DNA of 64,000 bases from contig CAMYLA010000013.1 of assembly GCA_947259095.1 (NCBI GenBank), forward strand, positions 106,117 to 170,116. The letters are read 5' to 3'. This DNA comes from an uncultured Acidimicrobiaceae bacterium. Lineage in GTDB: Bacteria; Actinomycetota; Acidimicrobiia; Acidimicrobiales; SZUA-35. This document shows positions 18,691-27,805 of the stretch, piece by piece. The position numbers and the translations under genes are program-made. Numbering within the stretch: the first letter of the stretch is position 1; each line of letters opens with the position of its first letter. The notes below the pieces were generated by a model that saw nothing but the letters and a program-made list of their open reading frames with translations, was not told the origin of the DNA and searched no databases.

Positions 18691-21396
18691 CTCGTCGGCC
18701 CCGGTGCCGCCGGGGCGCATCGACTTGGGCCGCCACGGGGTGACGATCTTGTCCCGAACCGTCTCGATGGCCAGGTAGTAGTAGGGAAAGGCCACCAGGA
18801 CGAGGAACGTGCTCGAAAGCAGGCCGAAGATGATGGTGTAGCCGAGCGCCTCCCAGAACGGATCGGAGAGAGCGAGGGGCAGCACGCCGGCCACCGTGGT
18901 CAGCGACGTTGCCACCAGCGGACGGAACCGCCGCCGAAGGGCGATCTCGATGGCCTGTTTGCGGTTGGCGCCGGCCCGACGCTCCTGGTTGGCGAAGTCG
19001 GTGAGCAGGATGGTGTTGTTGACCGCGATACCGATCAGGCCCAGCAACCCCAGCATCACGAAGAAGCTCAGCACGTTGTCGGTCAGCAGCAGGCCGCCGA
19101 ACACACCGAAGAAGCTGAACGGGATGGCCAGGAAGACCAGCACCCACTGCACCAGCGAGCGGAACTGGATCAGCAGCAGCAGGAACATCCCGCCGAGGGC
19201 GATGGCGAAGGCGAACGGGATCGACGCGAACGACTCCTGGTTGTCGGTCTCGAGCCCGAAGTCGAACTGGAGGGCGTCGGGTTCGAGGCCGAGGGCGGCC
19301 AGCTCGGTCGGGCCGTAGTTGTCCTCGACGAAGGCCTGCGTCTCGGCGGTGGTGGTGGTGACGTCGTCGGCGTCGAATCTGGCTCTGACCTCGATCAGCC
19401 GGCTGCCATCCTGACGGGACACCACATCGGTCAGTGCCACATCGGTCTCCACCACGGTGAACGTGGTGCCGTTCGGTCGCTCGATCTCCGCTCCCAGCAG
19501 CGAGATGGCAAGCTCGACGCCGGCTGCCTCCAGCACCTGAGGGTCCTCGTCCTGGATCTGCATCTGGAACGGGAACAGCGCCTCGGGCGGCCCCGCCGAG
19601 AGCTGGTTGAACACGACCCTTGCCCCCTCCACCGATTCACCGAGCGGTGTCAGCTTCTCGTCGACCAGATCCGGGGCGACGGTCCGGCCGCCGATCTCGG
19701 TCAGCGTGAATTGGGTGTAGGCCTCCCGCTGGTTGCCGACGTAGGTGTAGCCGCGAACGAGGTCGGCGCCCAGGAGTTCGGCCGCCTGCTGGTTGACATC
19801 GAGCGACAGCGCCTTGGCCTGCTCGACCGTCGTCCCCGGTTCGAAGGTGAACTCGGCCGCGATCTCGGTCGAGTCCTTCTGAGGGGGGAAGATGTTGAAC
19901 CCGACCCGGGGGGCAAAGACGAACAGCCCGACACCGATCATGATCACGCTGACCGAAAAACCGCCGATGCCGATCAGGATGCCTCTGGTACCGGTGGTGC
20001 CCGGGAGCGAGGCCACCGCCGATGCAAGGCGATCCTCCAGCCGGGACAGCGGGCCGTCGCTCGGGGGGGCCGACAGGATGAGGAATCGGGCGGCGAAGGG
20101 GATGAACAGCAACGACAGCACCAACGAGGTGACAAGGGCCACGATCACCGAGATCGGCAGGATCCGGATGAAGTCACCGAGGATGCCGCTGATGGCCAGC
20201 ATGGGGGCGAACACCAGCACCGTGGTCACCGTGCCGGAGATACTGGCCGCCCCGACCCGTTTGATGGCGTTGCCGATGATCTCGATCTTGTCGTTGGTGC
20301 CCTCGCGGAAGGCGTCGATGGCCTCGGTGATGACGATGGCATCGTCCACGAACAAACCGAGGGCCAGGATCAACCCGAACAACGAGATGGTGTTGAGCGA
20401 GATCCCGACCAGGTACAGCACGCCAACCGAGGTGGCCAGCACGGTGACGATGAACAGGGCGGTGATGATCGAGGCCCGCCACGAGATCAGCACCAGGGCG
20501 ATCAGGGCCACTGCGATCAGGCCGGTCAACACGTTGCCCTGCAGCGAGCCGATCTGCTGACGGATCTGGGAGGCGAAGTCGGCGGCAACGAACGCTTCGA
20601 AGCCCGAGGGAAGCAGCTGGCGCTGGTCGGCCACGGCCAGCGACGCGTCGGTGGCATCGCGGATGGCCAGTGCGTCGACGTCTGGCGATGCCAGCACACC
20701 GACCGCAACCGACGGGCGGAAGTCGATCTCGGACCCCTCGTCGACCGTTGCCTGATTGAAACTGGTCTCGTTCTCGACCGTCTCCCCGGTCTCGGGGTTG
20801 ACGCCGGAACTGATCAGCTCGACGACCTCGGCACTCTGGATGTCGGCCTGACCGTCGAACGCCGGGAGGAGCCGTGCCGCCGCATCCTCCAGCTCCTGGG
20901 CCGATGCGCCGGGCGGGCCGTACACCCCGACCAGCAGGTCGTACTGGTTGAGGAACTTGGCGGCATTGACGACCTGGACCTCGAACTCGGCCTCGGGCGG
21001 CAGACCGATCTGCGACAGCTCCTCGGCCAGCAGATCGGCGCCGAACTGGGAGCTGTACTGCGAATCGAGCTCGGCCAGGACCACGAAGGAGTTGTCCCGG
21101 GCGTTGGTGGTCAGGCTGACGACCTCGGAACGATCGGCGAGCGCCTCGGTGATCGGTTGGGTGATGTCGGCGTCGACCTGCTCCCGATCGTCGACGAAGT
21201 AGGTGCCGTTTGCGACACCGAGCGGGATCTCGACCGACGGGAAACCCTCCCTTGGCATGAGGCCGAGATAGGCCACGCTGCCGAACACGATCAGCACGAT
21301 CCAAAGCGGCAGGGTGATGTAGGTGTTGGCAGCAAAAAACTGGACGATGCGCCGTAGCAAGGCGGGCTCCTGGGACAACCGGGTGGAAAGGGGCAA
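18628..21396 (-). CDS. RND-family efflux transporter (AcrB-like)
   Basis: 922 residues, a little short of the usual 1,000-1,050. First helix ITLPLWIVLIVFGSVAYLGL, a large extracytoplasmic loop, then helices 2-6 with LALGLFVDDAIVITEAID (the family's GL-VDDAIV motif, Asp residues of the proton relay), a second extracytoplasmic loop and helices 8-12 with LLGLIGIAVNNTILLTDFAN and the RRRFRPLVATSLTTVAGVLPL ending. Typical of exporters of lipophilic compounds in bacteria. No membrane fusion protein or outer-membrane partner is nearby. The tail overlaps aroQ by 63 bases. Confidence 0.9.
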   Translation of the reverse strand: MPLSTRLSQEPALLRRIVQFFAANTYITLPLWIVLIVFGSVAYLGLMPREGFPSVEIPLGVANGTYFVDDREQVDADITQPITEALADRSEVVSLTTNARDNSFVVLAELDSQYSSQFGADLLAEELSQIGLPPEAEFEVQVVNAAKFLNQYDLLVGVYGPPGASAQELEDAAARLLPAFDGQADIQSAEVVELISSGVNPETGETVENETSFNQATVDEGSEIDFRPSVAVGVLASPDVDALAIRDATDASLAVADQRQLLPSGFEAFVAADFASQIRQQIGSLQGNVLTGLIAVALIALVLISWRASIITALFIVTVLATSVGVLYLVGISLNTISLFGLILALGLFVDDAIVITEAIDAFREGTNDKIEIIGNAIKRVGAASISGTVTTVLVFAPMLAISGILGDFIRILPISVIVALVTSLVLSLLFIPFAARFLILSAPPSDGPLSRLEDRLASAVASLPGTTGTRGILIGIGGFSVSVIMIGVGLFVFAPRVGFNIFPPQKDSTEIAAEFTFEPGTTVEQAKALSLDVNQQAAELLGADLVRGYTYVGNQREAYTQFTLTEIGGRTVAPDLVDEKLTPLGESVEGARVVFNQLSAGPPEALFPFQMQIQDEDPQVLEAAGVELAISLLGAEIERPNGTTFTVVETDVALTDVVSRQDGSRLIEVRARFDADDVTTTTAETQAFVEDNYGPTELAALGLEPDALQFDFGLETDNQESFASIPFAFAIALGGMFLLLLIQFRSLVQWVLVFLAIPFSFFGVFGGLLLTDNVLSFFVMLGLLGLIGIAVNNTILLTDFANQERRAGANRKQAIEIALRRRFRPLVATSLTTVAGVLPLALSDPFWEALGYTIIFGLLSSTFLVLVAFPYYYLAIETVRDKIVTPWRPKSMRPGGTGADESAPGPLEVVEESGEGDPVTV

Positions 21397-21492
21397 TCGA
21401 AGACGGAACAGTATTGCGTCGGCTGGGCCGCTTGCCGCATCGGGCCGAGAAGTACCGGTCGGTCGGGCCCAGGACGACCGGTCGATCGGACC

Positions 21493-21523
21493 GGTCGGAT
21501 CGGTCGGATCGGTCGGATCGGTC
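21493..21523. repeat. 9-bp tandem repeat between the dioxygenase and RND genes
   Basis: About 3.4 copies of ggtcggatc, with degenerate copies just upstream. It lies in the 125-base spacer upstream of the RND gene and reaches the stop codon of the dioxygenase gene (21522-21524). On the minus strand an open frame would read Ser-Asp-Arg repeats, but nothing suggests it is translated. Confidence 0.8.
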
Positions 21524-22364
21524 AGGGATGCACCACCGGCCAGCGGCGGCTGACCATCGGACGGCCGATCTCGAAGCCTTCATCGGGCTCCGGCAGCAGT
21601 GCCGGGTCCTGGAAAACCCCTTGCCTGAGCATCATCCTGGCATCGTCGCCGACATAGCGGATCGAATACGCCACCCGGCGGTCATCGGGAGACCGGTTGC
21701 CCCCTGATGAATGGACCAGCTTGCTGTGGAACATCGCAGCATCGCCCGCCTCGTAGCCGAACTCGATGAGCCGCCCGGCCTCGGGGTCGAGGTGGAATGG
21801 CGGCGGCGGCTCATCGACGAACTGATGGCGTGCGTCGACCGCCAGCTCGGCCAGAGGCCCGAGGTCGCTTTGCATCGGACCGCCATCGAAGCTCGTCGGC
21901 CGATAGAAGCGCTCGGCCCGGTGACTGCCGGCCACGAACTTCAGCGCCGCCGTCTCCGGGGTGCACGGGGTGAGCGCCAACCAGAACGAGACGAGGTGCT
22001 CGCCCGTCACCGGCCAGTACGGTTGATCCTGGTGCCAGTAGTGGTCGTCGACAACGGTGTCGGGCCCGAAGGCGAACAGATGGTCGAAGTAGAACCGGGC
22101 CGAGGACGAGTCCATCGCCCTGGCTGCGTTCTCGCCCATCACCGGGTCGAGCACGTAATTGCGCAACACCGGATCTTCGAGGGCGAAGCAGCGGTCCTGG
22201 ACGAAGAGGTTGTCGTAGCCGTAGGGTCCGAGATCGGCCATGCGGCGGTCGAGGGCGGCCAGCAGCTCGGACACCTGCTGGCCGTCGACGAAGCGGGGCA
22301 GCTTCGCCACCCCGTCCTGGCGGTAGGCGGTGATCTCGTCGTCGGTCAGTCTTCGTACGGTCAC
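21522..22364 (-). CDS. Phytanoyl-CoA dioxygenase (PhyH) family protein
   Basis: 280 residues. Fe(II)/2-oxoglutarate oxygenase: the iron-binding facial triad is visible as H111-x-D113 in YWHQDQPYW and a distal His at about 218 in LVHSSGGNRS, with the Arg of that motif placed to bind 2-oxoglutarate. The N-terminal helical part (LTDDEITAYRQDGVAKLPRFV) is typical. Substrate unknown; many actinobacterial members act on natural products or small acids. Its start is one base after the stop of the phosphoesterase gene, so the two are co-transcribed. Confidence 0.88.
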   Translation of the reverse strand: MTVRRLTDDEITAYRQDGVAKLPRFVDGQQVSELLAALDRRMADLGPYGYDNLFVQDRCFALEDPVLRNYVLDPVMGENAARAMDSSSARFYFDHLFAFGPDTVVDDHYWHQDQPYWPVTGEHLVSFWLALTPCTPETAALKFVAGSHRAERFYRPTSFDGGPMQSDLGPLAELAVDARHQFVDEPPPPFHLDPEAGRLIEFGYEAGDAAMFHSKLVHSSGGNRSPDDRRVAYSIRYVGDDARMMLRQGVFQDPALLPEPDEGFEIGRPMVSRRWPVVHP

Positions 22365-22365
22365 G

Positions 22366-23247
22366 TCAACCGCGGCCCCCGGTCAGCTCGGTCATCAGGT
22401 CGTCCCAAGCGAGTTCGCCCTTGAAGTGCCTGACCACCGCCGGTGGGAGATCGTACCGGGGCCAGCGGTCGTCGTCGAGCAGGTGGCAGGTGCTGTCGAT
22501 CGAGCCGTCATCACCGAACCGGTAGGTCCGATAGCCCGGTGGCAGCGTCGTCCAGGCCTCGAAATCGAAGCTGATGGTCAGCGCCGGGCACACGTAGACG
22601 GGGCGATCGGCGATCTCCAGCACCGAATCGCTGTGGATGTGACCGGCGGCAACGCCCCGGATCGACCGGTGACGTTCGACCAGGGCCGAGACCTCCCGGT
22701 CAAGCGTGGCTGACCCGTAGGACCCCGGCATGCCCGGCGGGTGATGCATCCAGACGAAGGTGTGCTCGGCGTCCGAGGCTTCGATCATGTCCTCGATCCA
22801 CGACGACTCGTGCGACCCGAGGGCGGCCTCGGCCCCGATTCGATCGTTGCGATCGACCAGGCGACCGGCGCCGTCGAGCTCCCGCCCGAGGTGATTCGAG
22901 TCGGCGTAGACGAACAGCCATGGGCCAACCCGCTGGGTGCGATCCATCCCGAGGCCGGGCCGGGGGACGGCGGCCCGGAGCGGCACGTCGAAATCGTGGT
23001 TGCCGGGAACCATGTTGGTGGGGACCGGGATCCGGCTCAGGGCCTCGACGGCGACGGCGTACTCGTCCGACCGACCGTTGTCGGCGACGTCGCCGGTCAC
23101 CACCGCCAAATCGGTGCCTGATCGCGAGCCGAAGGCGTGGTCGAGGACCGCCTCGAAGGCCTGGTTGGTGTCGTAGCCGAATCCGCCATGGCTGCGATTG
23201 CCCGGGGTGGAGAAATGGGTGTCGGAGAGCTGGGTTACCGTGATCAC
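22366..23247 (-). CDS. Calcineurin-like metallophosphoesterase
   Basis: 293 residues. Metal-binding motifs in order: D9-x-H11 in LSDTHF, GDVADNG, GNHD, the MHHPPG histidine and GHIHSD. This is the layout of class III cyclic-nucleotide phosphodiesterases and glycerophosphodiesterases (CpdA/GpdQ type). Which ester is cleaved cannot be told. Co-directional with, and one base from, the PhyH-type dioxygenase. Confidence 0.87.
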   Translation of the reverse strand: MITVTQLSDTHFSTPGNRSHGGFGYDTNQAFEAVLDHAFGSRSGTDLAVVTGDVADNGRSDEYAVAVEALSRIPVPTNMVPGNHDFDVPLRAAVPRPGLGMDRTQRVGPWLFVYADSNHLGRELDGAGRLVDRNDRIGAEAALGSHESSWIEDMIEASDAEHTFVWMHHPPGMPGSYGSATLDREVSALVERHRSIRGVAAGHIHSDSVLEIADRPVYVCPALTISFDFEAWTTLPPGYRTYRFGDDGSIDSTCHLLDDDRWPRYDLPPAVVRHFKGELAWDDLMTELTGGRG

Positions 23248-23405
23248 CCCCTCAGCCTTGCACGGGTTGGCCGAGCGGGCATGTCGATGGTGGATCGTCG
23301 ATCCCTCTCCGGGACCCGATCCGGGCTCCCCGATATCGCCCGGCGAGGTCTGAGTCGGCGCCAGTAGGGTTCAACCATGGGTCGACGGCCGAACGGGACA
23401 GCGTA

Positions 23406-23849
23406 GTGGAGGACTTCCTGGCCGGCTCCGGCCTCACGGTGGACATGCTGTTGTGCGACTCGGCCCAGGTGGCCGGCGGCAAGCTGTACATCCTCGGAGG
23501 CGGTGTGGCCGTTGTCGGGCCGAAACCGCAGCCGCTGGCCCTGGCGCTGCAGATCACCGTGCCGTGGGACCGGGCCAATCGTCGCCACCGGTGGAGGATC
23601 GAGCTGTTCGACGAGGATGGTCACGTGGTGACCGTCAAGGACAAGCCGGTGCTCATCCAGGGCAGCTTCGAGGCCGGTCGCCCGGCCGGGCTTCGCCCCG
23701 GCTCGCCCCTCGGGGTCTCGCTGGCCATCAGCCTCACCCCGCTGCCGTTGCCGTCGGGGTCGAGCTACACGTTCGGTTTGGCGATCGACGACCACACCCA
23801 GCCCGACTGGCGGGTCCGGTTCTTCGTCAGACCGCCGCGCCAGGCCTGA
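23406..23849 (+). CDS. DUF6941-like conserved protein
   Basis: 147 residues from a GTG at 23406. The opening LLCDSAQVAGGKLYILGGG is the pattern of a widespread actinobacterial family (DUF6941) of unknown role; a beta-sandwich is likely from the strand pattern and from SYTFGLAIDDHTQPDWRVRF. No signal peptide or membrane helix. It is directly followed by the azlC remnant on the same strand. Confidence 0.72.
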   Translation: MEDFLAGSGLTVDMLLCDSAQVAGGKLYILGGGVAVVGPKPQPLALALQITVPWDRANRRHRWRIELFDEDGHVVTVKDKPVLIQGSFEAGRPAGLRPGSPLGVSLAISLTPLPLPSGSSYTFGLAIDDHTQPDWRVRFFVRPPRQA

Positions 23850-23850
23850 G

Positions 23851-24320
23851 GTGAGCCCGGATCCTGACGGCGATGGGGATCGGGTCGACGGCCGGGGACC
23901 GGACCGCTCGGATCGCCGACCCGGCCGGTCGACCGGTTCGCATTGGAGCCGGCATCGCCGAGGGGTGACCGACGGGCTGAAGGCCCTGTTGCCCATGGTG
24001 CCACCGGCCCCGATCTTCGGGCTGGTCCTCGGACTGCTGACCTGGTGGTCGGCAACGTCATCCCCGATTCGTGGGGTCTCGACTTCGCCGTGCCGTTGCT
24101 GTTCCTCGGTCTGCTGATCAACGCATTGCGGGATCGGCCGGGCCTGGTGGCCGCAGTTGTGTCCGGGGTCATCGCGGTGGTGGCTCGCGACGTGCAGCCG
24201 GCCGGGCTGGGGCTGCTGGGAGGGGCGATCTGCGGCATGACCGTTGCCGCCCTGCTCGATGTTCGACTCGAACGGCGGCAGCGGCGGACCGCCGGAACCG
24301 GCGGTGGGGCGCACCCATGA
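23851..24320 (+). pseudogene. azlC: azlC remnant: internal deletion and frameshift
   Basis: AzlC is the large subunit of the AzlCD branched-chain amino-acid exporter, normally about 230-250 residues. Here the first helix is readable in one frame (TDGLKALLPMVPPAPIFGLV, from the GTG at 23965 or 23851) and the C-terminal third in another (VIPDSWGLDFAVPLLFLGLL on to the stop at 24318-24320). The join falls at about 24035-24050. Roughly 120 residues of the middle are missing. The stop still overlaps the azlD ATG in the usual ATGA arrangement, so the locus was once an intact azlCD pair. Confidence 0.75.
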
Positions 24321-24634
24321 AGGTGTGGTTGGTGTTCATCATCGGTGGCATCGGCACCTATGTGATTCGAGCCTCCTTCTTCGCTCTCGGTTCCTCGGTG
24401 GAGCTGCCGAACTGGTGTCGCCGGGCGCTGAAGTACGTGGCGCCGGCCGTGTTCGCCGCCATCGTCGTGCCGCCGGTTCTCGGAGACGACGGGCTCAGCG
24501 CCATGGCCAGACCGGGGGCCAAGATCATCGCTGCGGTCCTGGCCGGCCTGGTCGCCTACCGGACCAGGAACATCACCTGGGTTCTGATCGTCGGCATGGC
24601 TGCGCTGTGGACACTGCGCTGGATCGGCCTCTGA
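24317..24634 (+). CDS. azlD: AzlD, small subunit of branched-chain amino-acid exporter
   Basis: 105 residues, full length for AzlD. Three or four hydrophobic helices and the family motifs GGIGTYVIRASFFALG and ALKYVAPAVFAAIVVPPVL are present. In known systems AzlD works only with AzlC to export branched-chain amino acids or analogues. Since azlC here is broken, azlD is probably an orphan unless another azlC exists elsewhere in the genome. Confidence 0.9.
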   Translation: MKVWLVFIIGGIGTYVIRASFFALGSSVELPNWCRRALKYVAPAVFAAIVVPPVLGDDGLSAMARPGAKIIAAVLAGLVAYRTRNITWVLIVGMAALWTLRWIGL

Positions 24635-24677
24635 CGCACCACCGGTCAGCGGCGACGAAACCGACCCGATCACGGCC

Positions 24678-25871
24678 TCAGGCCCGCTCGGGGCCGATCC
24701 GGCGACCGGCGCCGGTCTCCCCGGTATTGCGGACGATCAGCGCCACACCAACGAAGATCACCGCACCGAGCACCGCTGCCGAGGCCCCCAAGCCGACTCC
24801 GGCCGCCACCCAGCCGACGAGGAGCGGACCGAGGATCGATCCCCAATCCTGGAGCGAGGCGAAGCCGGCCAGGAACTGGCTGGTCGAGTCGGCGGGGGCC
24901 AGATCGGCCCCCAGCGTCATCATCGTGCCCGCGCTCAATCCGTTGCCGATACCGATGACGCCGCCGGCGATGGCCACCTGGGTCCCGGTGTCGGCAACCG
25001 CCAGGAAGAACAGTCCGAGCCCCATCAGCGAGAAGGCGGGCACGATGGCGGTGAGCCGACCGAAGTTGTCCATCAGGTACCCGGCCACCGGGAACAGGAT
25101 CAGGTCGGCCCCGGTGCCGATCGACACCATCAGCCCGACCGCAGTCGGACTCATGCCCAGGTCGTCGCCGATCAGCGGCAGCACCACGTTGCGGCCCCTT
25201 CGGGCGGCCATGATGAGGATCGGTCCTGCGGTCGCCACCAGGAGCAGCCGCCAGTGGCGACGAAACACCTCCCGCAGCGGGAGTCGGTCGACCGGCGATG
25301 CCGGTGGCACCGAGTCGGTGGTCACCAGCGGGATGATGCCGATGCCGGCCAGGCAACCGGCGATGATGAAGACCGCAGCGAAGCCGAGGCCCTCGATGAG
25401 CAGCCCGGCCATGAACGGCCCAACGAACATGCCGAACCGCCTGGTGCCGCCCATGGTGGACAGGAACCGGCCCCGCAGGTTCGGCTCAACCGACAGCGCG
25501 ATCCAGGTCTGACCGGAGATCCGCAGCGCGATGGCCCCCACCCCGGCCACGAACTGCAGTGCGAACAGCATCAGGAAGTCCCCGGTGGCGGCGAGCAGCA
25601 TCACCGTTGCCGAGATGGCGGCGGCGCCGAGCAGCAGCGCCCGCCGGGGGCCGTGGCGGGCGATCAGGTCTCCGGTGGGAACACCGCCGACCGCCGAGCC
25701 GACCCCGATGGCGGCCAGGACCGCAGACAGCGCGAGGTAGCTCAGCCCGACCTCGGTCAGATACAGCGGCAGGGCCACACTGATCATGCCAAGGCAGAGC
25801 GACATACCCATCCAGGGCCCGAAAATCGGTGCCAGGAGACCCCGGGCCACGGTGACGGTCGACCGGTTCAC
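24678..25871 (-). CDS. MFS transporter
   Basis: 397 residues from a GTG at 25871. Twelve hydrophobic helices and the MFS loop 2-3 signature GDLIARHGPRRALLLG are visible; the second half carries GYLMDNFGRLTA, the equivalent motif. Resembles multidrug or sugar efflux-type MFS proteins, but substrate cannot be inferred. Stands alone, convergent with azlD. Confidence 0.88.
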   Translation of the reverse strand: MNRSTVTVARGLLAPIFGPWMGMSLCLGMISVALPLYLTEVGLSYLALSAVLAAIGVGSAVGGVPTGDLIARHGPRRALLLGAAAISATVMLLAATGDFLMLFALQFVAGVGAIALRISGQTWIALSVEPNLRGRFLSTMGGTRRFGMFVGPFMAGLLIEGLGFAAVFIIAGCLAGIGIIPLVTTDSVPPASPVDRLPLREVFRRHWRLLLVATAGPILIMAARRGRNVVLPLIGDDLGMSPTAVGLMVSIGTGADLILFPVAGYLMDNFGRLTAIVPAFSLMGLGLFFLAVADTGTQVAIAGGVIGIGNGLSAGTMMTLGADLAPADSTSQFLAGFASLQDWGSILGPLLVGWVAAGVGLGASAAVLGAVIFVGVALIVRNTGETGAGRRIGPERA

Positions 25872-26069
25872 TCCGGCTCGGACCCGACACCGGTTGTGTT
25901 CGATGGTGCTCCCATTCGGTTTCGACTGTAGTCACCGGCGGTCACCCGACCGCCAGTCGACGGACCCGGCCCGAGTCGGAGCACCGACGAAGCGGTGCTC
26001 GGACCGGAAGCCTCCCGGCCCGGTGGCTCCCGACGACCGGTGGCCCACCAGGACCGGTAGCTTCGAACG

Positions 26070-26702
26070 ATGGAACCGTTTGGCGAACAGATCGGCATCA
26101 CCGTGACCGGCAGCGGCCGGGCCGTGATCGAGCCGAAGATCGCCACCCTCCAGGCCGGGGTGTCACTGAACGATCGAAGCCTGGAGGCGGCCCGGGCGGC
26201 TGCGGCGTCGAAGATCACCGCGGCGAGAGACCATCTCCTGCAGGCCGGGGTGGAGCGGCACGACATCAGAACCTCCAGGTTGAACGTCCACACCTCGTTC
26301 GACCGCTCGACAAGGCGCCAGACCTATCACCTCTCGACCGGCCTCGATGCCACCATCCGGGATCTCGGCTCGGCCGAGTCGATCACGAACGAGTTGTTCT
26401 CGGCCATCGGCGACGGACTGGACATGCGGGGCCTGACGTTCGGTGTCGAGGACCCGACGGCGGGCCGGGACGAGGCCCTCGAGCTGGCGTTCGAGGACGC
26501 CAGGCACAAGGCGGTGCACTTGGCCGGACTGGCCGGGGTGTCCTTGGGGCCGGTGCTGGCCATCGCAGAGGGCGAAACGAACCATGGCCAGCCCATGGCG
26601 ATGATGCGATCGGCGGCCGCCTCCACCGCCGACATCCCGGTGGAGCCCGGCCAGCTGGATCGCTCGGCCACCGTGACCGTGCGGTGGGCCATCGACGCTT
26701 GA
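26070..26702 (+). CDS. SIMPL (DUF541) domain protein without signal peptide
   Basis: 210 residues. ITVTGSGRAVIEPKIATLQAG starts the SIMPL fold, followed by a long helix and LTFGVEDPTAGRDEALELAF, then ARHKAVHLAGLAGVSLGPVL. Most DUF541 proteins are secreted or lipoproteins; this one starts directly with the domain and so is likely cytoplasmic. Function of the family is poorly known. It converges with the dehydrogenase gene at 26787. Confidence 0.82.
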   Translation: MEPFGEQIGITVTGSGRAVIEPKIATLQAGVSLNDRSLEAARAAAASKITAARDHLLQAGVERHDIRTSRLNVHTSFDRSTRRQTYHLSTGLDATIRDLGSAESITNELFSAIGDGLDMRGLTFGVEDPTAGRDEALELAFEDARHKAVHLAGLAGVSLGPVLAIAEGETNHGQPMAMMRSAAASTADIPVEPGQLDRSATVTVRWAIDA

Positions 26703-26712
26703 CCACAAAGTG

Positions 26713-26751
26713 GCTGTCAGCGGCGACCGACGGCGGTGACCGACTGACAGC
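26713..26751. terminator. Inverted repeat between convergent genes
   Basis: Perfect 8-base arms (GCTGTCAG at 26713-26720, CTGACAGC at 26744-26751) around a 23-base, GC-rich loop, sitting between the SIMPL and dehydrogenase stop codons. Position suits a bidirectional terminator, but there is no T tract on either side. Confidence 0.45.
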
Positions 26752-26786
26752 GACAGCGTCAGGCGGCGGACCGCCCAGCGAGGGCG

Positions 26787-27638
26787 TCAGTCGTCGGTGG
26801 TGGTGGTAATCGTGGTCGCCCTCTCACCGCCGGCCGGTACCGTCTCACCGTTGCCCAGGGCCGGGAGGCCGGTGAGGTCCGGAAGCTCACCCTCGACCAG
26901 CTCGGCCAGGCTCTCGATCGTGGCTGCCGTCATCACCGCCGATGGGCCCAGGTCAGCGAGCATGGCGGCCGCCGCCTCCATCTCGGCCTTTCGCCGTGTT
27001 GCGTGGGTCTTCGATCCGGTCACCAGCCGGCGAAGCCACTGCTCGTCTGCCGCCCCGATCTCGTCTGCCAGGTTGCCCCAGAGCCAGGCCAGATCATCGG
27101 CTGCGGCGCCGGCCCTGACCGCCTCGATCAAGACCGCGGCGGTGCCTTTCATCATGACGCTGCGAAGCAGCTTCCTGGTCGCGGCCGCCCCGGGGGGCCC
27201 GTCGAGCGGTTCGGCCCGGCCGCCGAGGGGGTTGATCATGGCGCAGTACCGCTCGGCGCCGCCACCGGAGGCCAGTGTGGGGGTCGACAGCCCGGTGCCG
27301 GGAACCGTTGCCATCAGCGCCGCGTCGGCAAAATCCAGATCCCGCTGAGCCGCATGGTCTGCCAGTTCGACCTTCATCCGGGGTGAGCCGGTCGAGGCGT
27401 CGACATAGAGTGCGTCGCCGTCGATGACCTCCAAGGCCTGCAGCAGCGCCAGGGTGGCGTCGGCTGCGGCCGTGACCGCCAGGACCAGGTCGGCGTCGGC
27501 TGCGGCCAGGGCCGGATGAACGAATCGCAACACCCCTTCGGGGGTCGCCACCTCGGCCGGGTCGAACGCGGTGACCACCGCACCGGCCGCCACCAGGTCG
27601 GCAGCGATCAGCGAGCCGGCCTCTCCCAGCCCAAACAC
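26787..27638 (-). CDS. NAD(P)-binding 6PGDH-like dehydrogenase with DUF1932 domain
   Basis: 283 residues from the GTG at 27638. N-terminal Rossmann motif GLGEAGSLIAADLVAAG, VDASTGSPRMKVELA in place of the beta-hydroxyacid dehydrogenase loop, and a C-terminal helical domain (KLLRSVMMKGTAAVLIEAVRAG) matching DUF1932. The first Rossmann strand (SICVFGLGEAG) extends six or more residues upstream of the GTG; the only in-frame candidate further up is a CTG at 27662, before which a TAA closes the frame. So the true start may be the CTG. The C-terminus ends in a Thr run (TTITTTTDD). Likely oxidises a small hydroxy or amino acid. Confidence 0.82.
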   Translation of the reverse strand: MFGLGEAGSLIAADLVAAGAVVTAFDPAEVATPEGVLRFVHPALAAADADLVLAVTAAADATLALLQALEVIDGDALYVDASTGSPRMKVELADHAAQRDLDFADAALMATVPGTGLSTPTLASGGGAERYCAMINPLGGRAEPLDGPPGAAATRKLLRSVMMKGTAAVLIEAVRAGAAADDLAWLWGNLADEIGAADEQWLRRLVTGSKTHATRRKAEMEAAAAMLADLGPSAVMTAATIESLAELVEGELPDLTGLPALGNGETVPAGGERATTITTTTDD

Positions 27639-27805
27639 ACAGATGCTCGGTCGTTCGGTCAGGCCAAAAACTTACCAGCACCGGCCGCCCGTTCACCCCC
27701 CATCGCCTGGCTGGGTGGCCCGACGCCGCAGTTCGACCTACACCCCGAGCGGGCACGGCGACTAGGTTCGCAACAGGCGACGTCGAAGAAACGGATGGCA
27801 GTGCG

